Source: CAZKWG01 sp964615375 (GTDB lineage: Bacteria; Myxococcota_A; UBA796; CAZKWG01). Taken from it: 64,000 nucleotides of DNA. Within the stretch, counting starts at the first letter, position 1. Every line of letters starts with the position of its first letter. Shown in pieces: positions 42,146 through 50,611 of the stretch. Below the pieces are notes generated by a model. That model ran no database searches, had not been told where the DNA came from, and was given only the letters and a program-made list of their open reading frames with translations. The translations under genes and the position numbers were made by a program. Location: contig CAZTOW010000026.1 of NCBI GenBank assembly GCA_964615375.1, forward strand, positions 72,496 through 136,495, written 5' to 3'.

Positions 42146-44383
42146 ATGTTGACCCGCTTCCGAGGTCCCGTCTACGTGAACGCGCGCCGGTCGCTCCCCT
42201 TCCTCGTCCTGGCTCTGCTGCTGGGTTCCCAGCCTGCACACGCCTATATCGGCCCTGGAGCCGGCTTCGCCTTCGCCGGCTCGCTGGTCGTGCTGGTGGG
42301 CGCCATCCTGCTGGCGCTGGCCACCATCCTGCTCTGGCCCTTCACCTACCTCATCAAGATGATCCGGGTCGGAGACCCCTTCAAGAACGCGCTCAGCAAG
42401 CGGATCATCATCATCGGGCTCGACGGGATGGATCCCGGGCTGGCCACGAAGCTGATGCGCGAAGGCCGGCTCCCCAACCTGGAGAAGCTGGCCGCCCAGG
42501 GCGTCTTCCGGCCGCTGGACACCTCAAACCCCTCCATGTCGCCCGTCGCCTGGTCCTCCTTCACCACGGGCGTGGACCCCAGCCGGCATGGAATCTACGA
42601 CTTCTTGACACGGGATCCCTGCACCTACGGGCCCCTGCTCTCCAGCACGGACATCCGCAACGCCGAGCGTGTGCTGAACATCGGCAAGTACATGATCCCG
42701 CTGGAGAAGCCGAAGATCAAGCTGCTCCAGAAGAGCCAGGCCTTCTGGAAGCTGCTGGGCGAGCGGCACGTCCCCTCCATCATCCAGCGCGTGCCGATCA
42801 CGTTCCCGCCCGTGCCCTTCCGCGGGCTGCTGCTGAGCGGGATGTGCGTGCCGGACCTGCGCGGGAGCCAGGGCACCTTCAGCTACTTCTCGACGGAGAA
42901 CAAGGAGGGTCAGGCGGCCTTCACCGGCGGCGAGCAGACCGTGCTGCGCCGCAAGGGCGACGTCATCCGCAGCCGCGTCGTGGGGCCGGACAACTCCATG
43001 GTGAAGGGCGGCTTCCGCATGACCCTGCCGTTCACGCTCACGGTCGCGAAGGACCGCAAGGGGGCGCGCCTGGAGATCGAGGGCTGTGAGCCCGTGGACC
43101 TGGCGCTCAAGACCTACTCGGACTGGGTGCAGCTCCCCTTCAAGGCCGGCCTGGGCGTCACCGTCTCAGGGATCGCCCGGTTCTACCTCGTCTCGGTCGA
43201 GCCCGAGGTGAACCTGTACATGACGCCCATCCACATCGACCCCGAGAACCCGGCGATGCCGATCAGCCACCCGCAGGTGTACAGCGTATACCTGGCGAAG
43301 AAGCTGGGCTCCTTCGCGACGCTGGGGCTGGCCGAGGACACCTGGGCGCTCAACGAGCGGGTCATCGACGAGGGCGCGTTCTACGACCAGGCCATGCTCT
43401 ACTGCAAGGAGCGCGAGGCCATGCTCTGGGACGCCATCCAGCGGACGAAGAAGGGCCTGGTCACGACGGTCTTCGACACCACCGACCGCGTCCAGCACAT
43501 GTTCTACCGCTACCTGGACCCCAGCCACCCGGCCAACGCGGGCAAGGAGGCCACGGCCCACGCCGACGCGATCCCCCGGGTCTACGCCCACATGGACGGG
43601 GTGATCGGGCAGGTGATGAAGGAGATCGAGGGCACGGACACCACGCTCATCGTCATGAGCGACCACGGCTTCACCAACTTCCGCCGCGGCGTGAACCTCA
43701 ACACCTGGCTGCGGGACCAGGGCTACCTCGTGCTCAAGGACGGGCACACCACCAGCGGCGACTGGTTCGAGCACGTGGACTGGAGTCGCACGAAGGCCTT
43801 CAGCCTCGGTCTCACCGGCCTCTTCATCAACCGCAAGGGCCGCGAGAAGTCGGGCATCGTCGGCGAGGGCGAGGAGTACATCGCCTTCGCCCGCGAGCTC
43901 AAGGCGAAGCTGGAGGCGCTCGTGGACCCCGAGAGCGGGGTGCGCTGCATCCGCAAGGCCGAGATCGCCGTGGCGGTCAACGACGGCCCCTACCGGCTCG
44001 ACGCCCCCGACATCCTGGTGGGCTACGAGGGCGGCTACCGCAACTCCTGGGAGTGCGCGACCGGCGCCGTGACGCCCGAGGTCTTCAAGGACAACACGAA
44101 GAGCTGGTCGGGCGATCACTGCGTGGACCCCTCCATCGTCCCCGGCGTCTTCTTCTGCAACCGGCCCATCCGCGAGGACGCCCCGCACATCATGGACATC
44201 CCCTACACCTGCCTGGAGGTCTTCGGCGTCACGCCACCGAAGTACATGCAGGGCCGGATGCTGTTCGCGCGGCCGGGCGAGCAGGCCCCCTTCACGGGCC
44301 CCTTCCCGCCCGAGCGCCTCTCGCAGTCCGGGGCCGCCCCCGGCGCTCGCATCTTCCCCGAGGGCCCCGCAATTGCGCGCTGA
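42146..44383 (+). CDS. Membrane-anchored type I phosphodiesterase / nucleotide pyrophosphatase-like protein (copy 1)
   Basis: A 745-residue alkaline-phosphatase-superfamily protein. The N-terminus has a signal peptide (ending PAHA), the motif AYIGPGAG and a second hydrophobic segment (about residues 45-68). The catalytic domain begins IIIIGLDGMDPGL; the probable nucleophile Ser is in SMSPVAWSSFTTG, further metal ligands are in DTTDRVQHMF and VMSDHGF, and a C-terminal WSGDHC...PGVFF motif completes the site. The substrate is unknown; relatives hydrolyse phosphodiester bonds of nucleotides or envelope lipids. A GTG at 42176 (NARRSLPFLV) would give a cleaner signal peptide and is a possible start. 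The next gene is a paralogue. Confidence 0.85.
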   Translation: MLTRFRGPVYVNARRSLPFLVLALLLGSQPAHAYIGPGAGFAFAGSLVVLVGAILLALATILLWPFTYLIKMIRVGDPFKNALSKRIIIIGLDGMDPGLATKLMREGRLPNLEKLAAQGVFRPLDTSNPSMSPVAWSSFTTGVDPSRHGIYDFLTRDPCTYGPLLSSTDIRNAERVLNIGKYMIPLEKPKIKLLQKSQAFWKLLGERHVPSIIQRVPITFPPVPFRGLLLSGMCVPDLRGSQGTFSYFSTENKEGQAAFTGGEQTVLRRKGDVIRSRVVGPDNSMVKGGFRMTLPFTLTVAKDRKGARLEIEGCEPVDLALKTYSDWVQLPFKAGLGVTVSGIARFYLVSVEPEVNLYMTPIHIDPENPAMPISHPQVYSVYLAKKLGSFATLGLAEDTWALNERVIDEGAFYDQAMLYCKEREAMLWDAIQRTKKGLVTTVFDTTDRVQHMFYRYLDPSHPANAGKEATAHADAIPRVYAHMDGVIGQVMKEIEGTDTTLIVMSDHGFTNFRRGVNLNTWLRDQGYLVLKDGHTTSGDWFEHVDWSRTKAFSLGLTGLFINRKGREKSGIVGEGEEYIAFARELKAKLEALVDPESGVRCIRKAEIAVAVNDGPYRLDAPDILVGYEGGYRNSWECATGAVTPEVFKDNTKSWSGDHCVDPSIVPGVFFCNRPIREDAPHIMDIPYTCLEVFGVTPPKYMQGRMLFARPGEQAPFTGPFPPERLSQSGAAPGARIFPEGPAIAR

Positions 44384-46376
44384 ACACCTCCCGCTCCTGG
44401 CCCTGCTCGCCGCCTGCGGGCGCGAACGGCCCGCCGAGCCCGGCGTCTTCGTGCTGGGCGTGGACGGCATGGACCCCGTCATCGTGACCCGGATGATGGA
44501 GGAGGGCAAGCTGCCCAACCTGGCGAAGCTGGCCGCGGAGGGTGGCTTTCAGAGCCTCGGGACCAGCACGCCGCCCCAGAGCCCGGTGGCCTGGTCCACC
44601 TTCGTGACCGGCATGGACCCGGGCGGGCACGGCGTCTTCGACTTCATCCACCGCGACCCGAAGACGTACACGCCCACCAGCTCGGCCACCGCGCCGATCC
44701 ATGACCCGGGCAGCGCGCTGGAGCTCTTCGGCTGGTACCTGCCGCTGGGCGGGGATCCGGTGGAGAACAACCGCTCCGGCACGCCCTGGTGGGACCTGCT
44801 GCACGAGGCCGGCGTGGACGTGGAGGCCTGGCGCGTGCCCGGCAATTACCCGCCACCCGCCTCCGACGCCCGCGTGCTCTCCGGCATGGGCACCGTGGAC
44901 ATGCGCGGCGGCTACGGCGTCTACACCTGGCTCACCGACCAGGCGGTGCTGGGGAAGGGCGAGCTCAAGGGCGACATCCAGCTCGTCAACGTCGAGGACT
45001 ACGACCTGGACGGCTCGCCGGACACGGTGCGGGCCACGATCAAGGGCGCCCCCGACATCTTCCACCTCCCGCCCGGCCAGGCGCCCGGCGAGGGGGACTA
45101 CCTGACGGCGCCCGTCACGATCTCCCTCGATCCTGACCAGGACCTGGCCTTCATCCGGGCAGGCGACGACGTGGCCATCCTGAAGCCGGGCGAGTGGAGC
45201 CCGTGGATGACCCTGAAGTTCGACGCGCTGCCCTGGGGCATGATGCCGCTGGACGGCAACGTGCGCTTCTACGCGCGCCAGCTTCGGCCGAACCTGGAGA
45301 TCTACGCGAGCCCGGTGAACATCTCGGCGGAGAACCCGGCCCAGACCATCTCCAGCCCCGACGACTTCGCCACGGAGATCTTCGACCGCGCAGGCCACTA
45401 CTACACGCAGGGCATGCCCGAGGAGACCAACGCGCTCAAGGACCGGACCTTCAACGACGACGACTACGAGAGCCAGGTGAAGCAGGTGCAGCAGGAGGCC
45501 GAGCGGCTCCTGGATCTCGCGCTCGACCGCTACGCGCCGGGAGACGCCACCTTCTTCTATCTGTCGGACATCGATCTCCAGTGCCACATGCTGTGGCGGC
45601 TCGGCGATCCCAAGTACCCCGGCGCCCCGCCCCACCCCGCCTTCGAGCCGGACGCGGCGGTGAACCACGCGGACGACATCGAGGGCTACTACCGGGACGT
45701 CGATCGCCTCGTGGGCCGCGTCCGCTGGCGCCTGCCCGCGGACTCGCTGCTCATCGTCATGAGCGACCACGGCTTCCAGCCCTTCACGCGCGAGGTTCAC
45801 CTGAACGCCTGGCTGAGAGACCAGGGCTACCTGGTGCTCAAGGACGGCAAGAAGACGGGCAAGATCCTGATGGGCGACGTGGACTGGTCCAAGACGCGCG
45901 CCTACGGCCTCGGCTTCAACGGCCTCTACCTGAACCTGCAGGGGCGCGAGGGCGAGGGCGTCGTGGCGCCCGCGGATCGGGAGGCCCTGCTGGCCGAGCT
46001 CCAGCAGAAGCTGCTGGCCTTCACCGACCCGGTGAGCGGCGCCCCCGTCGTCAAGCGCGTGGACCGGGCGACCGAGGTCTACAAGGGCGCCCGCGCGGGC
46101 GAGGCCCCCGACCTGGTGGTGGGCTACGACCGCGGCTACGGCTGCTCCGACGAGTCCACGCTCGGCGAGATCACCGAGCTCACGCTGGAAGACAACACGG
46201 ATCGCTGGTCGGGCAACCACCTCATGGCCCCCGAGGTCGTCCCCGGCGTGCTGTTCTCCAACCGGAAGATCCCGGGAGAGGGCTACGGCCTCGCCGACGT
46301 CACGGCCACGCTCGTGTCGTGGTATGGCCTCGACCTCCCTGCCGAGATGACCGGCAAGCCCATCCTCACGCACTGA
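44373..46376 (+). CDS. Lipoprotein phosphodiesterase / nucleotide pyrophosphatase-like protein (copy 2)
   Basis: A 667-residue paralogue of the previous protein, made as a lipoprotein (LPLLALLAAC). Conserved sites: VLGVDGMDPV, QSPVAWSTFVTG with the probable Ser nucleophile, YLSDIDLQCHM, VMSDHGF and WSGNHL. It differs in lacking the membrane helices. A TTG start at 44373 overlaps the previous stop by 11 bases; no ATG is available before the lipobox. One copy is fixed in the inner membrane and the other is a lipoprotein, so they may act on the same substrate on different membranes. That is inference. Confidence 0.83.
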   Translation: MRAEHLPLLALLAACGRERPAEPGVFVLGVDGMDPVIVTRMMEEGKLPNLAKLAAEGGFQSLGTSTPPQSPVAWSTFVTGMDPGGHGVFDFIHRDPKTYTPTSSATAPIHDPGSALELFGWYLPLGGDPVENNRSGTPWWDLLHEAGVDVEAWRVPGNYPPPASDARVLSGMGTVDMRGGYGVYTWLTDQAVLGKGELKGDIQLVNVEDYDLDGSPDTVRATIKGAPDIFHLPPGQAPGEGDYLTAPVTISLDPDQDLAFIRAGDDVAILKPGEWSPWMTLKFDALPWGMMPLDGNVRFYARQLRPNLEIYASPVNISAENPAQTISSPDDFATEIFDRAGHYYTQGMPEETNALKDRTFNDDDYESQVKQVQQEAERLLDLALDRYAPGDATFFYLSDIDLQCHMLWRLGDPKYPGAPPHPAFEPDAAVNHADDIEGYYRDVDRLVGRVRWRLPADSLLIVMSDHGFQPFTREVHLNAWLRDQGYLVLKDGKKTGKILMGDVDWSKTRAYGLGFNGLYLNLQGREGEGVVAPADREALLAELQQKLLAFTDPVSGAPVVKRVDRATEVYKGARAGEAPDLVVGYDRGYGCSDESTLGEITELTLEDNTDRWSGNHLMAPEVVPGVLFSNRKIPGEGYGLADVTATLVSWYGLDLPAEMTGKPILTH

Positions 46377-46391
46377 AACCAGGAGGACCCC

Positions 46392-46595
46392 ATGTTCGGC
46401 CTCGGAAAGAACGTCAGCGTCAAGATCGACAAGGACCTGCACGCCCGCCTCACCAAGGTGGCGGACGTGGCCGGCTACGCCACCGTCGAGGAGTTCATCC
46501 AGCACATCCTGGAGAAGGAGATGCTGCACTTCGAGAGCTCCAAGAGCGATGACGACATCCGCGCCAAGCTGAAGGGCCTGGGCTACATCAGCTAG
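46392..46595 (+). CDS. Small ribbon-helix-helix-like protein with LGYIS tail
   Basis: A 67-residue protein. The centre VSVKIDKDLHARLTKVADVAGYATVEEFIQHILEKEM has the pattern of a ribbon-helix-helix domain, a class of small DNA-binding or protein-protein modules. It ends KLKGLGYIS, close to the tail of the lipoprotein at 41596. AGGAGG lies eight bases before ATG 46392. It lies between the phosphodiesterase and the membrane protein genes and is probably cotranscribed. It may regulate the locus or be a structural partner. Confidence 0.75.
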   Translation: MFGLGKNVSVKIDKDLHARLTKVADVAGYATVEEFIQHILEKEMLHFESSKSDDDIRAKLKGLGYIS

Positions 46596-46610
46596 TTTCT
46601 GGGGAGCGGG

Positions 46611-47432
46611 ATGCGCGCCTTCAACGCGATCAGCACGACCATCTTCGACGTGATCCTGGCCCCGCTGGGACACCGATGGCCGGCTTTCGATCTTGTCCTC
46701 TGGCCGGTGCTGGCGGGGATCGTCGCCCTGCTGGTCTACAAGAAGGTCAGCAACCAGAAGGGCATCAGCGCTGCCAAGAACGCCATCACCGTGCACCTCC
46801 TGGAGGTGCTGCTGTTCAAGGACGACCTGGGCGTGGTCCTCAGCAGCACGGCCAAGGCGCTGTGGAAGAACCTGGTCTACGTGGGCCACAACATCCTGCC
46901 GATGGTGGTGATGTTCGCGCCCATGACCGCCATCCTGGTGCAGCTCGTCTCGCAGTACGCCTACGCGCCGCTGAGCCTGGACGACCGCCCGGTGCTGGTG
47001 GCCAAGCTGGACGCGGAGGTCGGCGGCGTGAGCCCGCGGGACCTCACGCTGACCCTGCCCCCGGGGGTGGAGCTGGACGCCGGCCCCGTGCGCACCGCCG
47101 ACGGGGAGGTGGCCTGGCGCCTCAAGCCCACGGCGGAGGGTGACTTCGCGCTCACCGTGCAGGCCGGCGGGAGCTCCGAGACCAAGAGCCTCAGCGTGGG
47201 CGGCCCCCCGCGCAAGGTGAGCGTGCTCCGCACCAAGAGCTGGGAGGCCCTGCTCTACCCGGCCGAGCCCGTGCCCGAGGCCAGCTCGCCCATCTACAGC
47301 CTGACCCTCCAGCACCCCCAGCGGGACATCTCCCCCCTCCCCAGCGGCGAGGGCGGCATTCTGCTCTGGTTCTTCGGCTTCAGCCTGCTGGCCGGCTTCC
47401 TCCTCAAAGACCGCTTCGGCGTGACGCTGTAG
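46611..47432 (+). CDS. Conserved-looking membrane protein of the phosphodiesterase-sulfotransferase locus
   Basis: A 273-residue protein with a first hydrophobic segment at about residues 24-44, an amphipathic helix, a second one at about 86-113 (LVYVGHNILPMVVMFAPMTAILVQL), a beta-rich soluble domain (about 120-240) and a third at about 245-262. The N-terminal half has a faint resemblance to DUF106/insertase-like proteins (AKNAITVHLLEVLLFKDDL), which I do not trust. I cannot assign a function. GGGGAG precedes the ATG by four bases. Its place between the phosphodiesterase and sulfotransferase genes suggests a scaffold or a transport role in the same process. Confidence 0.72.
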   Translation: MRAFNAISTTIFDVILAPLGHRWPAFDLVLWPVLAGIVALLVYKKVSNQKGISAAKNAITVHLLEVLLFKDDLGVVLSSTAKALWKNLVYVGHNILPMVVMFAPMTAILVQLVSQYAYAPLSLDDRPVLVAKLDAEVGGVSPRDLTLTLPPGVELDAGPVRTADGEVAWRLKPTAEGDFALTVQAGGSSETKSLSVGGPPRKVSVLRTKSWEALLYPAEPVPEASSPIYSLTLQHPQRDISPLPSGEGGILLWFFGFSLLAGFLLKDRFGVTL

Positions 47433-47454
47433 CGCCCGCCCCACGAGACCCACC

Positions 47455-48090
47455 ATGCTCGAGAGCCTCCAGAATTTCCTCCGCGACCGCAAGTACGGCG
47501 AGCCCGTCATCATCGTCTCGGGCCTCCCCCGCTCCGGCACCTCCATGATGATGAAGATGCTGGAGGGCGGCGGGCTGCCCATCATGACCGACGCCATCCG
47601 TCAGGCCGACGTGGACAACCCGAAGGGCTACTACGAGTACGAGCGGGTCAAGGAGCTGGAGAAGGAGAAGGAGCGGGGCGAGGACCGGGCCTGGGTGCGG
47701 GAGGGCCGCGGCAAGGTGCTGAAGGTCATCTCCTTCCTCATCAAGAGCCTGCCGGACGACAACTACTACCGCATCGTCTTCATGCGCCGCGATCTGGACG
47801 AGGTGCTGGCCAGCCAGAACAAGATGCTGGTCAACCGGGGCGAGGACAACCCCGCCGACGATCGCACCATGACCGAGGCCTACCTGAACCACCTCGCGGC
47901 CGTGCGCATCCTGGTGCGGAAGATGCCGAACATGGAGATCCTCGAGGTGCGCTACGACGAGACGGTCAAGGACCCGCGCGCCACCGCCGAGACGGTCAAC
48001 CAGTTCCTGGGCGGCAAGATGAACGTGGACGCCATGGTGGCCGCCGTGGACGCCGAGCTCTACCGAAACCGCAAGGGAAAGACGGTCTGA
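47455..48090 (+). CDS. Sulfotransferase-family protein
   Basis: A 211-residue protein with the PAPS-binding motifs of sulfotransferases. The 5' phosphosulfate loop is SGLPRSGTSMMMKML (about 22-36), and the 3' phosphate region is MRRDLDEVLASQNKM (about 109-124). It is at the short end of the family and has no signal peptide, so it acts in the cytoplasm. It is the last gene of the run that starts at 42146, 22 bases after the membrane protein. It may add sulfate to a lipid or sugar that the phosphodiesterases then handle. The substrate is not known. Confidence 0.85.
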   Translation: MLESLQNFLRDRKYGEPVIIVSGLPRSGTSMMMKMLEGGGLPIMTDAIRQADVDNPKGYYEYERVKELEKEKERGEDRAWVREGRGKVLKVISFLIKSLPDDNYYRIVFMRRDLDEVLASQNKMLVNRGEDNPADDRTMTEAYLNHLAAVRILVRKMPNMEILEVRYDETVKDPRATAETVNQFLGGKMNVDAMVAAVDAELYRNRKGKTV

Positions 48091-48127
48091 GGACTGGCGT
48101 GTTACGGTGCGCGCGAGAGGGCGAAGG

Positions 48128-49324
48128 ATGAGCTCGATCGTGCGCAACCTGCTCCTGCTGGCGTTGGCGGTGGGAGGCATCGCGCTGGCCGCGCGGAAGA
48201 CGAAGACGGAGCCTGTGGAGGCCACGCCGCCGGAGCCCACGCCCGTCGTCGAGCTCCAGGTCGCCCCACCCGAGGAGCCCGCGGCGCCGACGGCCCCGCC
48301 GCTCTTCCCCGAGGGCCTGCCCGTCGCCGTGGAGAAGACCCCCGACGGCGTGGCCAGCCTCTCCGCGCAGAGTTGCAACGCCTGCCACGTCCAGGCCCAC
48401 GAGGACTGGTCCAAGGGCCCGCACGCCCGCGCCTGGCGCTCGCCCACCTTCCAGAAGGCCGTGGAGCGGGCCGGTAATTCCACCGCCTGCAAGGGCTGTC
48501 ACCTGCCCCTGGCCAACCAGCACCCGCGCCTCGCCGTGGGCTACCTGGACGGGCAGGCCAGCCGGCCGGACCTCCAGCCCAACCCGCTCTGGGACGCCAC
48601 GCTGATGAGCGAGGGCGTGACCTGCGCCGCCTGCCACGTCCGCGACGGTGTGGTCATCGGCACCCGCGCCGCCCCCGACGCACCGCACCCCGTGGCCGTG
48701 TCCCAGGAGCTCGGCACGTCTGAGCTCTGCGCGACCTGCCACCAGCTCACCTGGCCCGGCGCCGACCGCGCCTTCTACGACACCTACGGCGAGTGGAAGG
48801 CCAGCCCCTACGCCGCGGCGGGCGTGCAGTGCCAGGACTGCCACATGCCGCCCACCCCCGGCCTCGCGGTCGCCACCCGCTTCGCCGCCACCCCCAGCCA
48901 CGCCTTCCCCGCCGACCCCGCCCGCGCCCTCTCCGTGCTCCTGACCCTGGACGCCCCGGAGATCCAGCGCGGCCAGGCCTGGAAGGCGAAGATGCGGCTC
49001 CAGAACACGGGCGCCGGCCACCACATCCCCACCGGCTCCCCCTTCGTCGGCTACACGGTGGAGGCCGCCCTGCTGGACGCGGACGGCAAGCCGCTCTGCG
49101 AGCCCTGGAAGACGCCGCTCGCGCGCACCGTCACGCCCGAGGCGCCCTGGACCACCCTCTCCGACACCCGCCTGGCCGCGGGAGAGGAGCGCGCCCTCGA
49201 GCACAGCTTCCTGGTCGACCAGAAGAAGAAGGCGGGCGCCGCCACGCTGCGCGTCGCCCTCTACGAGTCCGGCTCGACCGCCCCACTTCGCGTGCTCCAG
49301 GAGCTGCCTGTCTCCATCTACTAG
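48128..49324 (+). CDS. Pentaheme c-type cytochrome with C-terminal beta-domain
   Basis: A 398-residue exported or membrane-anchored cytochrome. An N-terminal hydrophobic helix (LLLLALAVGGIALAA) is followed by a Pro/Glu-rich spacer. Five CXXCH motifs follow: CNACH, CKGCH, CAACH, CATCH and CQDCH, the last in CQDCHMPP. The layout is that of the cytochrome c554-like group. From about residue 265 there is a beta-sandwich-like domain (NTGAGHHIPTGSPFVGY). The redox partner is unknown, and the act operon is far away. I use ATG 48128; a GTG at 48107 is in frame but gives an odd N-terminus. Confidence 0.87.
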   Translation: MSSIVRNLLLLALAVGGIALAARKTKTEPVEATPPEPTPVVELQVAPPEEPAAPTAPPLFPEGLPVAVEKTPDGVASLSAQSCNACHVQAHEDWSKGPHARAWRSPTFQKAVERAGNSTACKGCHLPLANQHPRLAVGYLDGQASRPDLQPNPLWDATLMSEGVTCAACHVRDGVVIGTRAAPDAPHPVAVSQELGTSELCATCHQLTWPGADRAFYDTYGEWKASPYAAAGVQCQDCHMPPTPGLAVATRFAATPSHAFPADPARALSVLLTLDAPEIQRGQAWKAKMRLQNTGAGHHIPTGSPFVGYTVEAALLDADGKPLCEPWKTPLARTVTPEAPWTTLSDTRLAAGEERALEHSFLVDQKKKAGAATLRVALYESGSTAPLRVLQELPVSIY

Positions 49325-49384
49325 CCACTCGACATGCCGCCGCGCGCCGGATCGCGATACGATACACGCGCAGGAGAGCCTCGC

Positions 49385-50608
49385 ATGATCCGCTACAGCG
49401 CCCGCACCGATGTGGGCAAGCGCCGGCAGCACAACGAGGACGCCATGCTCGCCGACGCGGAGCATGGGCTCTTCGTGGTCGCCGACGGGGTGGGCGGGCG
49501 CGCCGCCGGAGAGGTCGCGAGCGCGCTGACGATCGGCATCTTCCGCGAGGCCGCAGATGAGCTCCACGCGGCTGTCAGCAACTACGCGGCGCGCCCGGAG
49601 TGGGCCACGCGCAACCAGGTGCTCGACCTGCTCAACGACGTCTGCCAGCGCGCCAGCCGCCGGGTCTTCGACGAGGCCGAGGCCCGCGGCCAGAAGGGCA
49701 TGACCACCACCCTGGTCGCGGCCCTGGTGGGCGGCGGCGCGGTCTTCCTGGCGCACGCGGGCGACAGCCGCGCCTACCTCCTGCGTGACGGCGTCATGCG
49801 CCAGCTGACCGAGGACCACTCGATGGTCAACGAGCTGGTGCGCATCGGCCAGATGACCCCGGACGAGGCGCGCAAGTCCAGCTACCGGCACGTCATCACC
49901 CGCGCCATCGGCCTGTATCCCACGGTGCAGGCCGACCTCATGAGCATCGAGGTGCTGCCCGGGGACCGGCTCCTGCTCTCCTCGGACGGGCTCACCGACC
50001 CGGTGCCCAAGAAGGCGATCCAGCGCATCGCCAGCGAAGGCGACGTCGAGGCGGTGGTGAACAACCTCATCGCCGCCAGCCTGGAGCGCGGCGCCCCCGA
50101 CAACGTCACCGTCCTCGTCGTGGACCCCGAGGCGAGCCCCCAGTACGAGGCCGCCCGCGCCCGCGCCCAGGTCATGGAGGAGCTCTTCCTCTTCCGCGAC
50201 CTGCCCTTCCACGCCCGCCTGCGCGTCTCGACCATCTGCGAGGAGCTCTTCTTCACCCCCGGCCAGACGCTGGTGGCGGAGGCCACGCTGGGCGACGCCA
50301 TGTACGTGATCGTGCAGGGCGAGGTGGGCGTGAGCCACAACGCGATCGAGCTGGCCTGCCTGGGCCCCGGCGAGCACTTCGGCGAGATGTCCCTGGTCGA
50401 TCAGCAGCCGCGCTCGGCCACGGTCACCGGCATCTCCTTTGGCTCCGCCATCGTCATCCGGCGCGAGCACCTGCAGGAGTTCTGCCGGCGCGAGCCGGAG
50501 CTGGGCGTGCAGATCTCCTGGAAGCTGCTCGCCACCCTCGGTCAGCGCCTGCGCGAGGCCAACGCCCGCGCCACCGCCGTCGCGCGCCCCACCCCGCCGG
50601 TGGACTGA
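49385..50608 (+). CDS. PP2C-type Ser/Thr phosphatase with cyclic-nucleotide-binding domain
   Basis: A 407-residue fusion. Residues 1-240 form a PP2C/Stp-type phosphatase with metal sites in NEDAML, VADGVGG, HAGDSRAYL, SSDGLTD and PDNVTVLV. Residues 270-385 form a cyclic-nucleotide-binding domain with GDAMYVIVQGEVGV and the phosphate cassette FGEMSLVDQQPRSATV. The phosphatase is probably controlled by cAMP or cGMP and reverses Ser/Thr kinase signalling, which is rich in Myxococcota. AGGAGA precedes ATG 49385. The SGNH hydrolase gene follows within four bases of the stop. Confidence 0.92.
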   Translation: MIRYSARTDVGKRRQHNEDAMLADAEHGLFVVADGVGGRAAGEVASALTIGIFREAADELHAAVSNYAARPEWATRNQVLDLLNDVCQRASRRVFDEAEARGQKGMTTTLVAALVGGGAVFLAHAGDSRAYLLRDGVMRQLTEDHSMVNELVRIGQMTPDEARKSSYRHVITRAIGLYPTVQADLMSIEVLPGDRLLLSSDGLTDPVPKKAIQRIASEGDVEAVVNNLIAASLERGAPDNVTVLVVDPEASPQYEAARARAQVMEELFLFRDLPFHARLRVSTICEELFFTPGQTLVAEATLGDAMYVIVQGEVGVSHNAIELACLGPGEHFGEMSLVDQQPRSATVTGISFGSAIVIRREHLQEFCRREPELGVQISWKLLATLGQRLREANARATAVARPTPPVD

Positions 50609-50611
50609 GCC

